Assembly: GCA_963575745.1 (NCBI GenBank)
Contig: CAUYUJ010014272.1
Location: 242,493 to 306,492 of the forward strand
Origin: Prorocentrum cordatum
Lineage: Eukaryota > Sar > Dinophyceae > Prorocentrales > Prorocentraceae
Length of the DNA: 64,000 nt
Reading direction: 5' to 3'
Shown: piece after piece, positions 52,031-62,395 of the stretch
Layout: each line of letters starts with the position of its first letter
Numbering within the stretch: the stretch's first letter is position 1
The notes under the pieces: model-generated
The model's input: only the letters and a program-made list of their open reading frames with translations
Databases searched by the model: none
What the model was told of the DNA's origin: nothing
Translations under genes and position numbers: made by a program

Positions 52031-53660
52031 GCCTGGCGAAAGACCCATGTGCAGTTGTGAGTACCGTCTTTGTGAGCAGCGCATTCGGTGGGACTCCCTA
52101 TGGGGCCACGAAGCGCTGTCCTGGGCGGGGAAACGCATGCAAACACCCCCACTGGGGCCTTCGGTGGAGCTCCCTATGGGGCCACGAAGCGCTGTCCTGC
52201 GTGGGGGAGACGCATGCGAACACCCCGATTGAAACCTTCGGTGGAGCTCCCAATGGGGCCACGAAGCGCTGTTCTGGGTGGGGGAGACGCATGCGAACAC
52301 CCCGATTGAAGCCTTTGGTGAAGCTCCCTGGGGCCGTGAAATACTGTCCTGGGTGGGGGAGACGCATGCGAACACCCCTACTGGGGCCTTCGGTGAAGCT
52401 CACAATGGGATCTCGAAGCGCTGTCCTGGGCAGGGGAGACGCATGCGAACACCCCCAGTGGGGCCTTCGGTGGAGCTCCCTATGGGGCCACGAACCGCTG
52501 TCCTGGGTGGGGGAAACGCATGGGAACACCCCGATTCCAGCCTTCGGTGGAGCTCCCTATGGGGCCACGGGACGCTGTCCTGGCTGGGGGAGACGCATGC
52601 GAACACCGCCACTGTGGCCTTCAGTGGAGCTCCCTATGGGGCCACGAAGCGCTGTTCTGGGTGGGGGAGACGCATGCGAACACCCCGATTGAGGCCTTCG
52701 GTGGAGCTCCCTATGGGGCCACGAAGCGTTGCCCGGGGTGGGGGAGGCGCATGCAAACACCCTCAGTGGGGCCTTCGGTGGAGCTCCCAATGGGGCCACG
52801 AAGCGCTGTCCTGGGTGGGGGAGACGCACGCCAACACCCCGATCGAAACCTTCGGTGAAGCTCCTTGGGGCCGCGAAATGCTGTCCTGGGTGGGGGAGAC
52901 GCATGCGACCACCCCAACTGGGGCCTTCGGTCAAGCTCACAATGGGACCACGAAGCGCTGTCCTGGGTAGGGGAAACGCATGCGAACACCCCCAGTGGGG
53001 CTTTTGGTGGAGCTCCCTATGTGGCCACGAAGCGCTGTCCTGGGTGGGGGCGACGCATGCGAACACCCCGATTCTGGCCTTCGGTGGAGCTCCCTATGGG
53101 GCCACGAAGCGCTGTCCTGGGTGGGGGAGACGCATGCGAACGCCCCCAGTGGGGCCTTCGGTGGAGCTCCCTATTGGGCCACGAAACGTTGTCCTGGGTG
53201 GGGGAGACGCATGCAAACACCCTCAGTCGGGCCTTCGGTGGAGCTCCCTATGGGGCCACGGAGCGCTGTCCTGGGTGGGGGAGACGCATGCGTACACCGC
53301 CACTGTGGCCTTAGGTGGGGCTCCCTGTGGGGCCACGGAACGTGTGAGGGGTGTGACGACATGGGCGGTGGGGACGATGATGGTGACGATGATGGGGAGG
53401 ATGTGGATGAGGATGATGCTGCAGATGATGATGCTGATGGATGATGGGTGACGGTGATGATGGTGACGATGGTGTAGGGAGAAGGAGGGGATGATGATGA
53501 TGGTGATGGGAGGGGAGGAGGAGGAAGAGGAGGAGGAGGAGGAGGAGGAGGAGGAGGAGGAGGAGGAGGAGGACGAGGAGGAGGAGGAGGAGGAGGAGGA
53601 CAGGAGAGGAACGCGGGGCGCTGTCTATTCAAAACGAGGACCCAACACCACATGATGGTT
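52031..53660 (-). repeat. composite repeat family I, copy A
   Basis: Read on the minus strand: a conserved end (GTTGGGTCCTCGTTTTGAATAGACAGCGCCCCGCGTTCC at about 53,650-53,612), a (TCC)n tract (53,510-53,604), a divergent GATG-rich part, about 16 tandem units of 76-77 bp (53,345-52,085; unit contains GCTTCGTGGCCCCATAGGGAGCTCCACCGAAGGC), and a second conserved end (GTACTCACAACTGCACATGGGTCTTTCGCCAGG at 52,065-52,031). Lies inside the retroelement remnant. Confidence 0.8.
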
Positions 53661-53849
53661 GGGACAAAACAATCTGGTTACCGAGGCTATCGCCGAACAG
53701 AACAGCTACCCGTGCTTCTGAATGGGATGAGTAGCTCCAGATGAGTGGACCCGCGTTGCCGCGCCTGGTAGCGATGCGTTTTTTTTAGGGTGAATCATGG
53801 TCCATCGGTGCCTCGGTCCTGGGTGCCTTGGCCAGAGTCCCATGACCAG

Positions 53850-54470
53850 CCGCTGTTCGTTCTCGGTGGCTCCTCGGGAGGCAAGGGTACTCACGATTGT
53901 AGGCTCTGGCGTGTGGGAAGTGCGGTAGCTGTGTGTCAGAGCTTTTCTCCGGTGTTGTGGGCCCACATTTGTTTGGACCTCTGGTCGGGCCTACCCAGAC
54001 GGTCTCCAGGGGAGAGTTACAGGATTTTGAATGGTCAATTAGGTTTTCGCTCGGCCTTCTAAGTTCTATCACCGACTGTGCTGAAAACTGAGCAGTCGAA
54101 GAAAGTCTGTACCTGGAGCCCGGCCAATTTTGCCAAGAGAAGTAATATCTGCTGAAGTCGGTAGGCGGTGGTACGCGGGTGCCGTGCGAACCCAAGAGGG
54201 CCCACTGGCCGACCTGTGGCAAGATTGGCTCACTCTTGTCGGAGCAGGGCCGAAAACGAGTCAGAAGTTGTTGTGCTGCAGATTCCCTCGCACATCACGG
54301 CACGAGAGGTCGTCGCTCAGGGGTGGGAGGGCTGGCCCAAGCAGGGAAATGTTTGTGTGGATGTTCGGCTGCGGCCGACATGGCCAGAGTCCTCGAATCA
54401 GATAGGTTCAGAATGCACCGAATCAAGCGTGAAGCGAAGCTTCTTAAGAGAAGGCTGCTCAGAATAGGAT
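53850..54470 (+). pseudogene. RNase H domain remnant (frameshifted)
   Basis: Frame at 53,862 gives Gly-Gly-Ser-Ser-Gly-Gly-Lys-Gly-Thr-His-Asp-Cys-Arg-Leu-Trp-Arg-Val-Gly, which resembles the first strand of RNase H with the catalytic Asp replaced by Gly. Another frame at about 54,205-54,230 has Gly-Pro-Leu-Ala-Asp-Leu-Trp. A third (54,282-54,362) has Ile-Pro-Ser-His-Ile-Thr...Gln-Gly-Asn-Val-Cys-Val-Asp, like the His and final Asp region. Frame changes and the lost first Asp show it is inactive. Confidence 0.6.
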
Positions 54471-55014
54471 TGTATTCCGTTCAGGCCTCGCAAGACCTCA
54501 AGACGGGGCGTGGCCTCCTACTCCTCGCCCTCCTTCTTCTCCTCCTCCTCCTCCTCCTCCTCCTAGGGTTCTTGCACGCTTTGCGTCTGCCCACGCACTG
54601 GCCGAAAATGGCAGAGCGTGCTCGATGTGTTTCAGCTCTACTTCGAAAGGCAAGGCGTCCGAATTGCTAAAGGGTGCTTGCGCCCCCCCTTTCCATGTGA
54701 ATTTCAAGGTCTCCCGAGTCCCGAGTGGACGGAGTTAGCACCTGGCATGTGGCTGGACGCATCCCACATACGCCCTTCGGTCTCAGGAAGACCTTGGATC
54801 ATGGTTTTGTGGGTTGTGTAGATTTTTCGGTCAGGTCCAGCTCAGAGGCTTAGGTACACCTTGTCGCCCCCACTTGATCATCAAGGTCAGGCGCGAATAC
54901 CTTGACAAGATTGATCGCGACCTGTTCCCCAAGTGCTGAACTCCGCCTTTTTTTCAACCGCTACGTGATGGTGGAAATCCTGGAATTCTCTCCTCCCTCC
55001 ATGCATTTTCCTGG
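54471..55014. other. no gene; (CTC)n tract at 54,530-54,566
   Basis: CTCCTC microsatellite followed by sequence with ORFs under 70 codons and no motif. Confidence 0.5.
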
Positions 55015-56245
55015 TTAAATAACGCCTCCCTGTCGCACCCCGACACGTGTCGATAGGGCGGGCTGGGCGTTTCGCCGGGGACTCCCCCACCATCTAGGAT
55101 CCTTAAGCTGGGAATTTACGATAATTTCACGGATGGAGGGCGGGCCGTTTTCAAAATGTAGCTCTCGCCTTGGCACCGCGAACACTGGTCTTAAACTTCC
55201 GCGAGAGTTTCACGGATGGAGGGCAAGTCTTTTTCAAACTGTGGCTCTCGCTTTAGCGCCGCGCACGCTCGGCCTAAAAGCTTGCAAAATATTTACGGGT
55301 GGGGGCGGGCCCTTTTTAAAATGTGGACCTCAGCCCCGCGCACATGCGTCTTAAACGTTTGCAAGAGTTTCACGGATGGTGGACATGCCCTTTTCAAACT
55401 GTGGCTCTCGCTTTAGCGCCGCGCACACTCGGCCTAACCAGTCTGCAAAAAGTTTACGGATGGGGGCGGGTCCTTTTCAAAATGCGGACCTCGCTTCAGC
55501 GCCGCTCACATGCGTTTTAAACCTTAGCTTCACGGATGGAGGGCGATACCTTTTCAAACTGTGGCTCTCGCGTGGGCGCCGCGCTCACTCGTCTTCAAAG
55601 TTTACAAGAGTTTCAAGGGTGGGGGGCGGTACCTTTTCAAGACATGGCTCAAGTCTGATCGCCGCGCACACTCGTCTGCGAGAATTTATTGATGGAGGGC
55701 GGGTCCTTTTGAAACGGTGGTTCTCGGATCAGCGCCGCGCAAATGCATTTAACAATCTACAAACAGTTTCACGAATGGAGGGCGGGTCCTCTCTCAAATG
55801 TGGCTATCACCTTAGCGCCGCGCGCATTCGTCTCAAGAGTTAACAACAGCTTCTTGGCTTCTTATGGCTGATGTCCCAGAAACGGTGTGTTGGCACGATG
55901 TAGGACTGTCAGGGCGCGACAGTTACGTTGTTTCGCGGTCTTGAAGCTCCAGGAGCAATGTTCTGGCACGGATCATGATCGCCAGGGCGTAACTGTAACG
56001 TTGATTCGCGGCGTTGAAGTCCCAGGAATGGCGTTCTGGCACGGTTCAAGGTGTTTAAACGGTTGGCTTCCAATGGGACACTTCCTTCAGTAAAAATGAG
56101 CCCTTGTTGGGACCTATGAAGAGGGAGCTTTGAGGGATAGTGCATTGCAACATCGTTGATGCATCTTGGGGTTACATTGGTCCCTCCTCCTCCTCCTCCT
56201 CCTCCTCCTCCTGCTCCTGCTCATCCTCCAACTCCTCCAAAGAGC
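55015..56245 (+). repeat. composite repeat family II, copy X (plus)
   Basis: Left end CTCCCTGTCGCACCCCGACACGTG...GGGCTGGGCGTTTCGCC (about 55,027-55,078). Then about nine units of 76-84 bp (cacggatggagggcGGGTCCTTTTCAAA...CTCGCTTTAGCGCCGCGCACACTCGTCTTAAA) from 55,128, and three shorter units with GTTGAAGTCCCAGGAATGGCGTTCTGGCACGG (55,890-56,050). A conserved tail follows (CTTCCAATGGGACACTTCC...GACCTATGAAGAGGGAGCT...CAACATCGTTGATGCATCTTGGGGTTACATTGGTCC), then (TCC)n at 56,183-56,214. Confidence 0.85.
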
Positions 56246-56980
56246 GAGCGCCATATCCGACCATTGCCAGGGGTGAGTGACTGTGGGTCGGAGCGTTCAG
56301 TGGAGCGCGAGACAAATTACGGGGCGGGCGATCCTAAGCACGCCCGCCTCCAAGCCACGCAAGGAGGCGGTTTGACTCCTTCGCACTTGTTTGACTCCTT
56401 CGCACTTGTGCGCAGCGCAGATTCGTCTACACCGCCCCCATGTGTGGATTCCTTCTCAGGGGCTCCTCTGTTGGGATTCCTTCCCAATGGGCCCCCCAGC
56501 GGCGAGATTCCTTGTCGTGCCCCCGACCCCAAGCCGGGATCCGCTCTTGGGTGGCGCAGCTGCGCCATTCCCGCCCGCGCGAGCAGTGCCCAGTCGCGCA
56601 GCGAGGCGCAGCCCCAGCCGCGGAGCGGCCCCCCACCAATCGCGGAGCGAGACCCCCGCAGATGCGGCGCAACCGCGCCACCTCCGCCAGAGGATCCCGG
56701 CCCGCGCAAGCAGTGCCCAGTCTCACGGCGGGACCCGAAGCGAGACCCCCGCGTATGCGACGCATGACGATTCCTCGCTTTGAAGGGGGCAGTGATGGGG
56801 GTAAAGGCGGAGAGGGACGTTACCCACCTGGCGCAAGCGGGGCAGGTGCTGGGGGCCTGGGATGAGGGCAGCGAGCGCGCACTTTAGCATCCCAGCCCTA
56901 CCAACACCGATGCGCGATGAGGGTGTGGGATGTGCGCAGCGCGGACGCGCCATTGCAAGCAAACTCCTCCTCCCACCCCC
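56246..56980. other. GC-rich stretch with internal duplications; no gene called
   Basis: TTTGACTCCTTCGCACTTG occurs twice in tandem (56,371-56,408). CCCGCGCGAGCAGTGCCCAGTC-like and GAGACCCCCGC-like phrases recur at 56,570-56,750. ORFs of 130-203 codons on both strands reflect Pro/Arg-rich composition. Confidence 0.55.
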
Positions 56981-56984
56981 CCTC

Positions 56985-57340
56985 GTCCTCCTCCTCCTGC
57001 TCCTCCTCCTGCTCCTCCTCCTCTTCCTCCTCCTCCTCCTCCTCCGCAATCGTATCTCACCGACGGGGCTGGCTCAGCAGCAGCCGGACCAGACGCCGAG
57101 CTCTCCACTCGGGGGGGCGGGGGGCGGCACTCTGCCCCCCCCCCCCCCTCCGCGGGGCCGGCGCACCCGAGGAGGAGGCAGCAGGGGAAGAACAGGAAGA
57201 TGGACAACCAGGGAGGAGGGAGTACGAGGGAGGACGGGGGACGTAGGAGAAGATGGAGTGTGAGGAGGGAGGATGCTGAGGAGGGAGGAGGAGAGGAGGA
57301 CGGAGGAGAGAGATGATGGAGAAGAGGACGAGTCCGCGAG
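56985..57340. repeat. TCC/GGA microsatellites
   Basis: (TCC)n-rich 56,985-57,046, a C tract at 57,137-57,150, then GGAGGA-rich purine DNA to 57,340. Confidence 0.8.
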
Positions 57341-57570
57341 GCCTGAGAGTACGGCCCGATGCACGCCATGGCCCAGGTCGAGATGGACTGCACCCGGACC
57401 TCAGGCGGCCGTTAAGAGCACCCCACCTCCGTGGCGCCTTTCTTCCAATACGACGCTCTCGCCTCCCTCCAGACGTGGGCACACAGCTGGCAGACGCGTG
57501 GGAGAAGGAGGACGGCAACGACGATTAGGAGCAGCATGCTAACAAGTAGGAGCAGGATACTGATGAAGAT

Positions 57571-57695
<125 letters not shown>

Positions 57696-57800
57696 GGACG
57701 AGGAGGGGGAGCAGGAGCAGGAGCAGGCAGGGGGCGGCAGGGAAGGATAATGACGAGAAGGTAGGGACGGAGGAGGAGGAGGAGGAGGAGGCAGGCAATA

Positions 57801-58220
57801 TGAGGAGCTGGAGGACCACAACCAAACCAACACATCGATCACTGATTGTGCAAACCGGCCTCCAGTCCCAAGTCCCCCCCCCCGCAAAGGTCAATGCAGA
57901 TGATAGCCCTGCCATGGGAAATGACAGGACTTGAACGGTGAGGGTCCTGTCGGCTGTGCAACGAGCATCAACAACCGCACTGGCGAAACACACTGGAGTG
58001 GAGCGCTGGCGTCTCCCTTCACCCATCTACGCGGTACAAGCTTTGAGACAGTCGGTGCAGCGCCGAGACGAGTGTGATTCGAAACGAAGTTGCCCTCCAT
58101 CATCCTAGCTGTTGACGACGATACTCTTCGGAACAATCAAATGCCCAAGCGTGTCAGGCGAGACAACGATTTGGCAACGAAGCCGCCTCCGTCCGTGCCG
58201 CGGCCGATGCTTCTCAACCA
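57801..58220. other. nothing recognised
   Basis: Ordinary-complexity sequence between microsatellites and composite repeat B. No ORF with motifs. Confidence 0.4.
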
Positions 58221-59100
58221 CCCTGTGGCATTGGGCCCTCGCTTTGAATCCGCAACGCCGCGCTCCACTCCCTCCCGCTGCCCCTTCCTCCTCCTCCTCC
58301 TCCTCCTCCTCCTCCTCCTCCCCCTCCTCCTTTCTCCTCGTCTCCTTGGATCCCTACCGCCCCCTCACACGTTGCCTGCCCCCCTCACAGGGGGCTCCAC
58401 CGAAGGCGCCAGCGGCAGCGCCCGCAGGCGTCCCCCAGAGACCTACTTCGGCACGCTCCTCGCACGCTTCGTGACCCGACAGGGAGCTCCACCGAGGGCC
58501 CCCAGTGGCAGCGCCCGCATGCGCCTCCCAAACAGAACTCGGCACACCCGTCACAAATTTCGTGGCCACAAGAGGAGCTCTGCCAGAAGGCCCAGTGGCA
58601 GCGCCTGCACGCGTACCCCCGCCGACTTCGACACACCCTTTGTGCGCTTCGTGGCCCCCATCGTGAGCTCCATCGAAGGCGCCAATGGCAGCGCCCGCAT
58701 GCGTCCCCAGGCCCATCTCGGCACACCCCCCTCGCACGTTTCGTGGCCTCATAGGGAGCTCTGCCGAAGGCGCCAGTGGCAGCGCCTGCACGCGTTCCCA
58801 GGCCCATTTCGGCACACCCCTCACTCGTTTCGTGGTCTAGAAGGAGCTCCATCGAAGGCCCCAATGGTAGCGCCCGCATGCGTCCCTAGGCCAATCTCGG
58901 CACATTCCTCACCCGCTTCGTGGCCCCAAAAGGAGCTCCACCGAAGGGCCCATTGGCAACGCCCGCATGTGTCCCCAGGCCAATCCCGTCACACTCCTCA
59001 CACGGTTCGTGGCTCAAGAGGGACCTCCATCGAAAGCCCCACGGGCCTTGCGATTTTCAGGCCTGCATATGGTTGATCCCTTCGCCCAGATAGTTTCAAT
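58221..59100 (+). repeat. composite repeat family I, copy B
   Basis: Same order as copy A but on the plus strand: end motif CTGTGGCATTGGGCCCTCGCTTTGAATCCGCAACGCCGCGCTCC (58,222-58,265), TCC tract (58,287-58,325), about eight units of roughly 85-88 bp containing GAGCTCCAYCGAAGG...GGCAGCGCCCGCATGCG...CGCTTCGTGGCCC (58,378-59,045), then the second end GCATATGGTTGATCCCTTCGCCCAGATA (59,064-59,091). The 300-codon ORF across it is repeat-derived. Confidence 0.8.
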
Positions 59101-59939
59101 AGTGCGGTGCGGGGGAATCCCAAGCGAGAGGACTCGGCTTTGAAAACAAAACGCTGTCCGGCCGTTACCAACTGGGACTTTCAAGCTCTGTTGTCATAGA
59201 ACTCTTGGGCATCCCAAGCAAAGGCGTGAACGAAAAGAAAGGACTACTACTCCATCTTTGTATTATTGGCAGTGGAAGTTTAGGATCCCGAGCCCAGGGA
59301 AATCTCAAGCCACAATGCAATTTCGAAGACAACCTGCTCTCCATAACACGCCATCCTCATCCGTGTGACTGCCACGCGTACATGTACGCAAACCTCGAAC
59401 GAGACACACATGGTGAACATGCCTGCCTCCATCCGTGTACGCGCTTGGCTTCCCAGCCAGCGTTGTCGTACAATAGAAAGGTAAAGTCAACGTGAGCCAA
59501 GTTTGGAAAACCTCTCACCCATTCGTGTGAATCTTGGAAGATCTAAACTTCAATGAGAGTGGGCCTTAAACAGCCTGACAGTGCGATGATGATGTGCTCT
59601 GAAAGGAAATGGGGTGTTGGACAGATCGGAAGAGGAAGTTGATTAGCCATGATGATGGGTAGTCGGGCGAAGAGGAGGACAAGGAGGATAATTAGGATGA
59701 ACAGGGTCAAGCCAATCTGATTCAACGGTGTTGCAGTACACTTTCCCGTCTTAAGTTTCTCCCCATCAGTCCCTACAAGCCCTCCTTTCCACTCCAAGAA
59801 GCGCCCACCCCTCTCCCTGAAAGACCAACATCATATGGGCTTGCCATTCCGGTGAGAGAGTGCCGTATTGAGAAGCAACCGACTTGCCTCCTTCTAGCGA
59901 ATAAAGAGTAAAGCGCGGAGGTTCATACAGTTCAACAAG
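59101..59939. other. no convincing gene
   Basis: Short ORFs only. The minus-strand 84-codon frame at 59,543-59,797 has a hydrophobic run, but this derives from degenerate GAGGA/GGATAATTAGG repeats. 59,310-59,530 contains CCATCCTCATCCGTGTGA-like phrases that may be remote family II units. Confidence 0.4.
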
Positions 59940-60660
59940 TGTCCAACGACATCCTCGCCTTGAAAGAGGACCGCCACATCCGCGTAATTCTTGCGCACGT
60001 TTGCACTGCTGCTTCTGACCACAAGCGCCGATCAGATCGCAAGCGAAAACACGAGTTTGAAAAGGAACCGCCCTCCATTCGTGCTGTCAATTTATACATT
60101 TGTATGCCTGGGATGTGAAAGATAATAAGTCTCCAACTAAAAACAAAACTTGGACAGCAACCACCCTCAACTAGCAGCTGTTATATACATTCATTTGTTT
60201 TGTCTTTTTCTTTAAATGCGTATCGAGCGAACGCCCCACTTTGAAAAGGAGCCGACCTCCATCTCTGTAACTCCTGCAAACTTTAAGAAACGGATTCGCA
60301 CGGTGCTGAGGCGAGAGCCCCATTCTTGAAAGGAGTCGTCCTCCATCCTTGAAATCGTTGCTGACGTTTAACACGGATGCGCGCGGCACTGCGGCGCGAG
60401 CCTCATTTCGCAGGCGATCTGTTGTTGCAAGCTTGTAAAACGCACGTGCGCGGCTCTCAGGCGAGCGACCCATTTTGAAAATCAAGCGTGCTACATCCTT
60501 GCGATGGTTGCAAGCTTTTGAAACGAATGCGCGCGGCGGTAAGGCGAGAACTCTACTTTGGAACTTCCAAGACTCAACGATCATACGTGCTGAGCCTCAA
60601 GCAAAACGCCCAGTCGGCCTACTGACACGTCTGCGGGTGCGGCAGGGTGGAAATACTTTT
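59940..60660 (-). repeat. composite repeat family II, copy Z (minus, degenerate)
   Basis: At least six diverged units in the same orientation as copy Y (CTTTGAAAAGGAGCCGACCTCCATCTCTGTAACTCCTGCAAAC...GCGCGGCGGTAAGGCGAGAAC, about 60,050-60,560), then an end GCAAAACGCCCAGTCGGCC...TGCGGGTGCGGCAGGGTGG (60,603-60,650) and a GGA tract. Its opposite end is not recognisable; still weaker units may extend left to about 59,310. Confidence 0.7.
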
Positions 60661-60665
60661 GAAGA

Positions 60666-60915
60666 ACAAAGATGGAGGAGCAGGACGAGGAGGAGGAGAA
60701 GGAGGAGGAGGAGGAGGAGGAAGAGGGTAAGGAGAAGGAGGAGGAGGAGGAGGATAAGGAGAAGGAAAAGGAGGGGAGAAGGAGGAGGATCGAGGAAGAG
60801 AGGAGGAAGGAGGGAGGCAGGAGGAGGATGAGAAGAGAGGAGAGAGGAGGAGGAGGAGGAGGAGGAGGAGGAGGAGGAGGAGGAGGAGGAGGAGGAGGAG
60901 GAGGAGGAGGAGTGG
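60666..60915 (+). repeat. (GGA)n-rich tract
   Basis: GGAGGA/GAAGGA repeats, pure GGA from about 60,845 to 60,910. Confidence 0.95.
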
Positions 60916-61058
60916 GAGGAGGAACGCGCAGTGGGCAGCCAGCGCAAGGGGCGAGGAGGGCGAGGAGAAGTGGCCCGGGAATGCGAGCAGGGGGAGCCGA
61001 ACTGCCGGGAACGGCGCCCCCCCCCAGACCCCCAACGTCCGGATTTTTCCCAATCGTC

Positions 61059-61510
61059 CTGCGGTGCTGGGCCCTCATTTTGAAGAGACAGCGCCCCGCA
61101 TCCTAGCCTTCCTCCTCGCCCTCCTCGCCCTCCTCCCCTCCTCGCCCTCGCCCTCCTCGCCCTCCTGGCCTTCCTCCACGCCCTCCTCGCCCTCCTCCCA
61201 CCCCTGCCTCTGGCCTCCACATGTCGACCACTTCAGCACACCCCTCACGCGTTGCGTGGCCTCACAAGGAGCTCCACCGGACAGTGGCTCCCCGCCCCTT
61301 TCAGCACACCCCTCACACGCTTCGTGGCCCCGTAGGGAGCTCCACCGAAGGCCCCAGTGCCATGGTCCAAATGCGGTTCCCCGCCCATTTGGGCACACCC
61401 CTCACGCGCACGTTTCGTTGCTCCATGGGGAGCTCCACTGCAAGTTGTGCCCACAACGCGGTACTCACAACTGCATATGGTTGGGTCCTTCGCCAGGATA
61501 CTTTCATAAG
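61059..61510 (+). repeat. composite repeat family I, copy C (short)
   Basis: End motif CTGCGGTGCTGGGCCCTCATTTTGAAGAGACAGCGCCCCGCATCC (about 61,058-61,102), a TCC/CCTCG tract (61,108-61,205), three array units (61,225-61,440), and the second end GGTACTCACAACTGCATATGGTTGGGTCCTTCGCCAGGATA (about 61,460-61,501). The clearest example for defining both ends. Confidence 0.8.
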
Positions 61511-61852
61511 CGTCCCCCCGAAGTCTCGACCCCGTCCCCCGGGACAGGTTTTTCATCCTGAGTCGCTTTAGGCCGAAACTAGAACGAACACCTCGCGTCG
61601 TGATTCTTTCTCGGCTCGAGGGGGTATGGGCGCCCCACCCCCCTGGGAGTTGGGCCCTTCCCCAAAGGGACCCTCCCGGAGGCCCCAGGCTCCGCCGGGC
61701 CAGCGTGGCCCCGCAGGAGCAGCCGCGCGCGCAGGTGCAGGCCCTCGGGCAGCGGCGTCTCGACGCAGACCCTGGGGGTGTGGCGGCGGCCCTCGCCTCG
61801 CCTCGCCTCGCCGTGTCCCTTCCCCTCTCGAGGTTCGCTCGGAGGAGCTTGC
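61511..61852. other. GC-rich stretch; no gene
   Basis: Frames on both strands are open because of high GC, with no motif. CTCGCCTCGCCTCG pentamers at 61,790-61,812. Confidence 0.5.
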
Positions 61853-62395
61853 TCGAGGAGGAGGAGGATGAGGAGGAGGGGGAGGAGTAGGAGTAGGAGT
61901 AGGAGTAGGAGTAGGAGTAGGAGGAGTAGGAGGAGTAGGAGGAGTAGGAGGAGGAGGAGGAGGAGGAGGAGGAGGAGGAGAGGAGGAGGAGGAGGAGGGA
62001 GAGGAGGAGGGAAGGAGGAGGAAGAGGAGGAGGAGGATCGAGGCGGAGGCGGAGGGGGAGGGAGGAGGATGAGGAACAGGAGGAGGAGGAGGAGGAGGAG
62101 GAGAGGAACATGATGGTGAAGAGGATGATCGAGCGCTGGGGGGGAGGAGGAGGAGGAGGAGGAGGAGGAGGAGGAGGAGGAGGAGGAGGAGGAGGAGGAG
62201 GAGGAGGAGGAGGAGGAGAGGAGGAGAGAAGGAGGAGGAAGAGGAGGAGGAGGAGGATCGAGGCGGAGGCGGAGGGGGAGGAGGAGGAGGAGGAACAGGA
62301 GGAGGAGGAGGAGGAAAATGATGGTGAAGAGGAGGATCGAGCCGGAGGGGGAGGAGGAGGAGGAGGAGGAGGAGGAGGAGGAGGAGGACCAGTGT
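61853..62395 (+). repeat. (GGA)n / (GTAGGA)n tract with internal duplication
   Basis: GGAGTA hexamers at about 61,880-61,950, then GGA. A segment GGATCGAGGCGGAGGCGGAGGGGGAGG...AACAGGAGGAGG...AACATGATGGTGAAGAGGATGATCGAG at 62,034-62,130 recurs at 62,255-62,345, so a ~220-bp unit was duplicated. Confidence 0.9.

Larger units (their letters stand above)
50544..54470 (+). mobile_element. decayed non-LTR-type retroelement (RT - zinc knuckle - RNase H)
   Basis: The order RT palm/thumb, Cys-Cys-His knuckle, RNase H is visible on the plus strand but spread over three frames with stops, so the element is dead. Between the knuckle (51,895-51,942) and the RNase H start (about 53,862) lies the composite repeat A (about 52,031-53,660). 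That repeat has relatives elsewhere that lack RT sequence, so it looks like an insertion into the retroelement. No 5' end, poly-A tail or target-site duplication was found. The match rests on motif recall, not a search. Confidence 0.65.

Noticed and set aside
52085-53345. Possible CRISPR array
   Set aside because: Units are contiguous and similar along their whole length; there are no unique spacers between short constant repeats, and the DNA is eukaryotic.
52057-53451. Plus-strand ORFs of 211-240 codons with regular repeats
   Set aside because: Derived from the 76-77-bp tandem array. Because 76-77 is not a fixed multiple of three, units fall in different frames, unlike a true repeat protein.
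59543-59797. 84-codon minus-strand ORF with a hydrophobic segment
   Set aside because: The hydrophobic run arises from degenerate GGA/GGATAATTAGG sequence; no supporting context.
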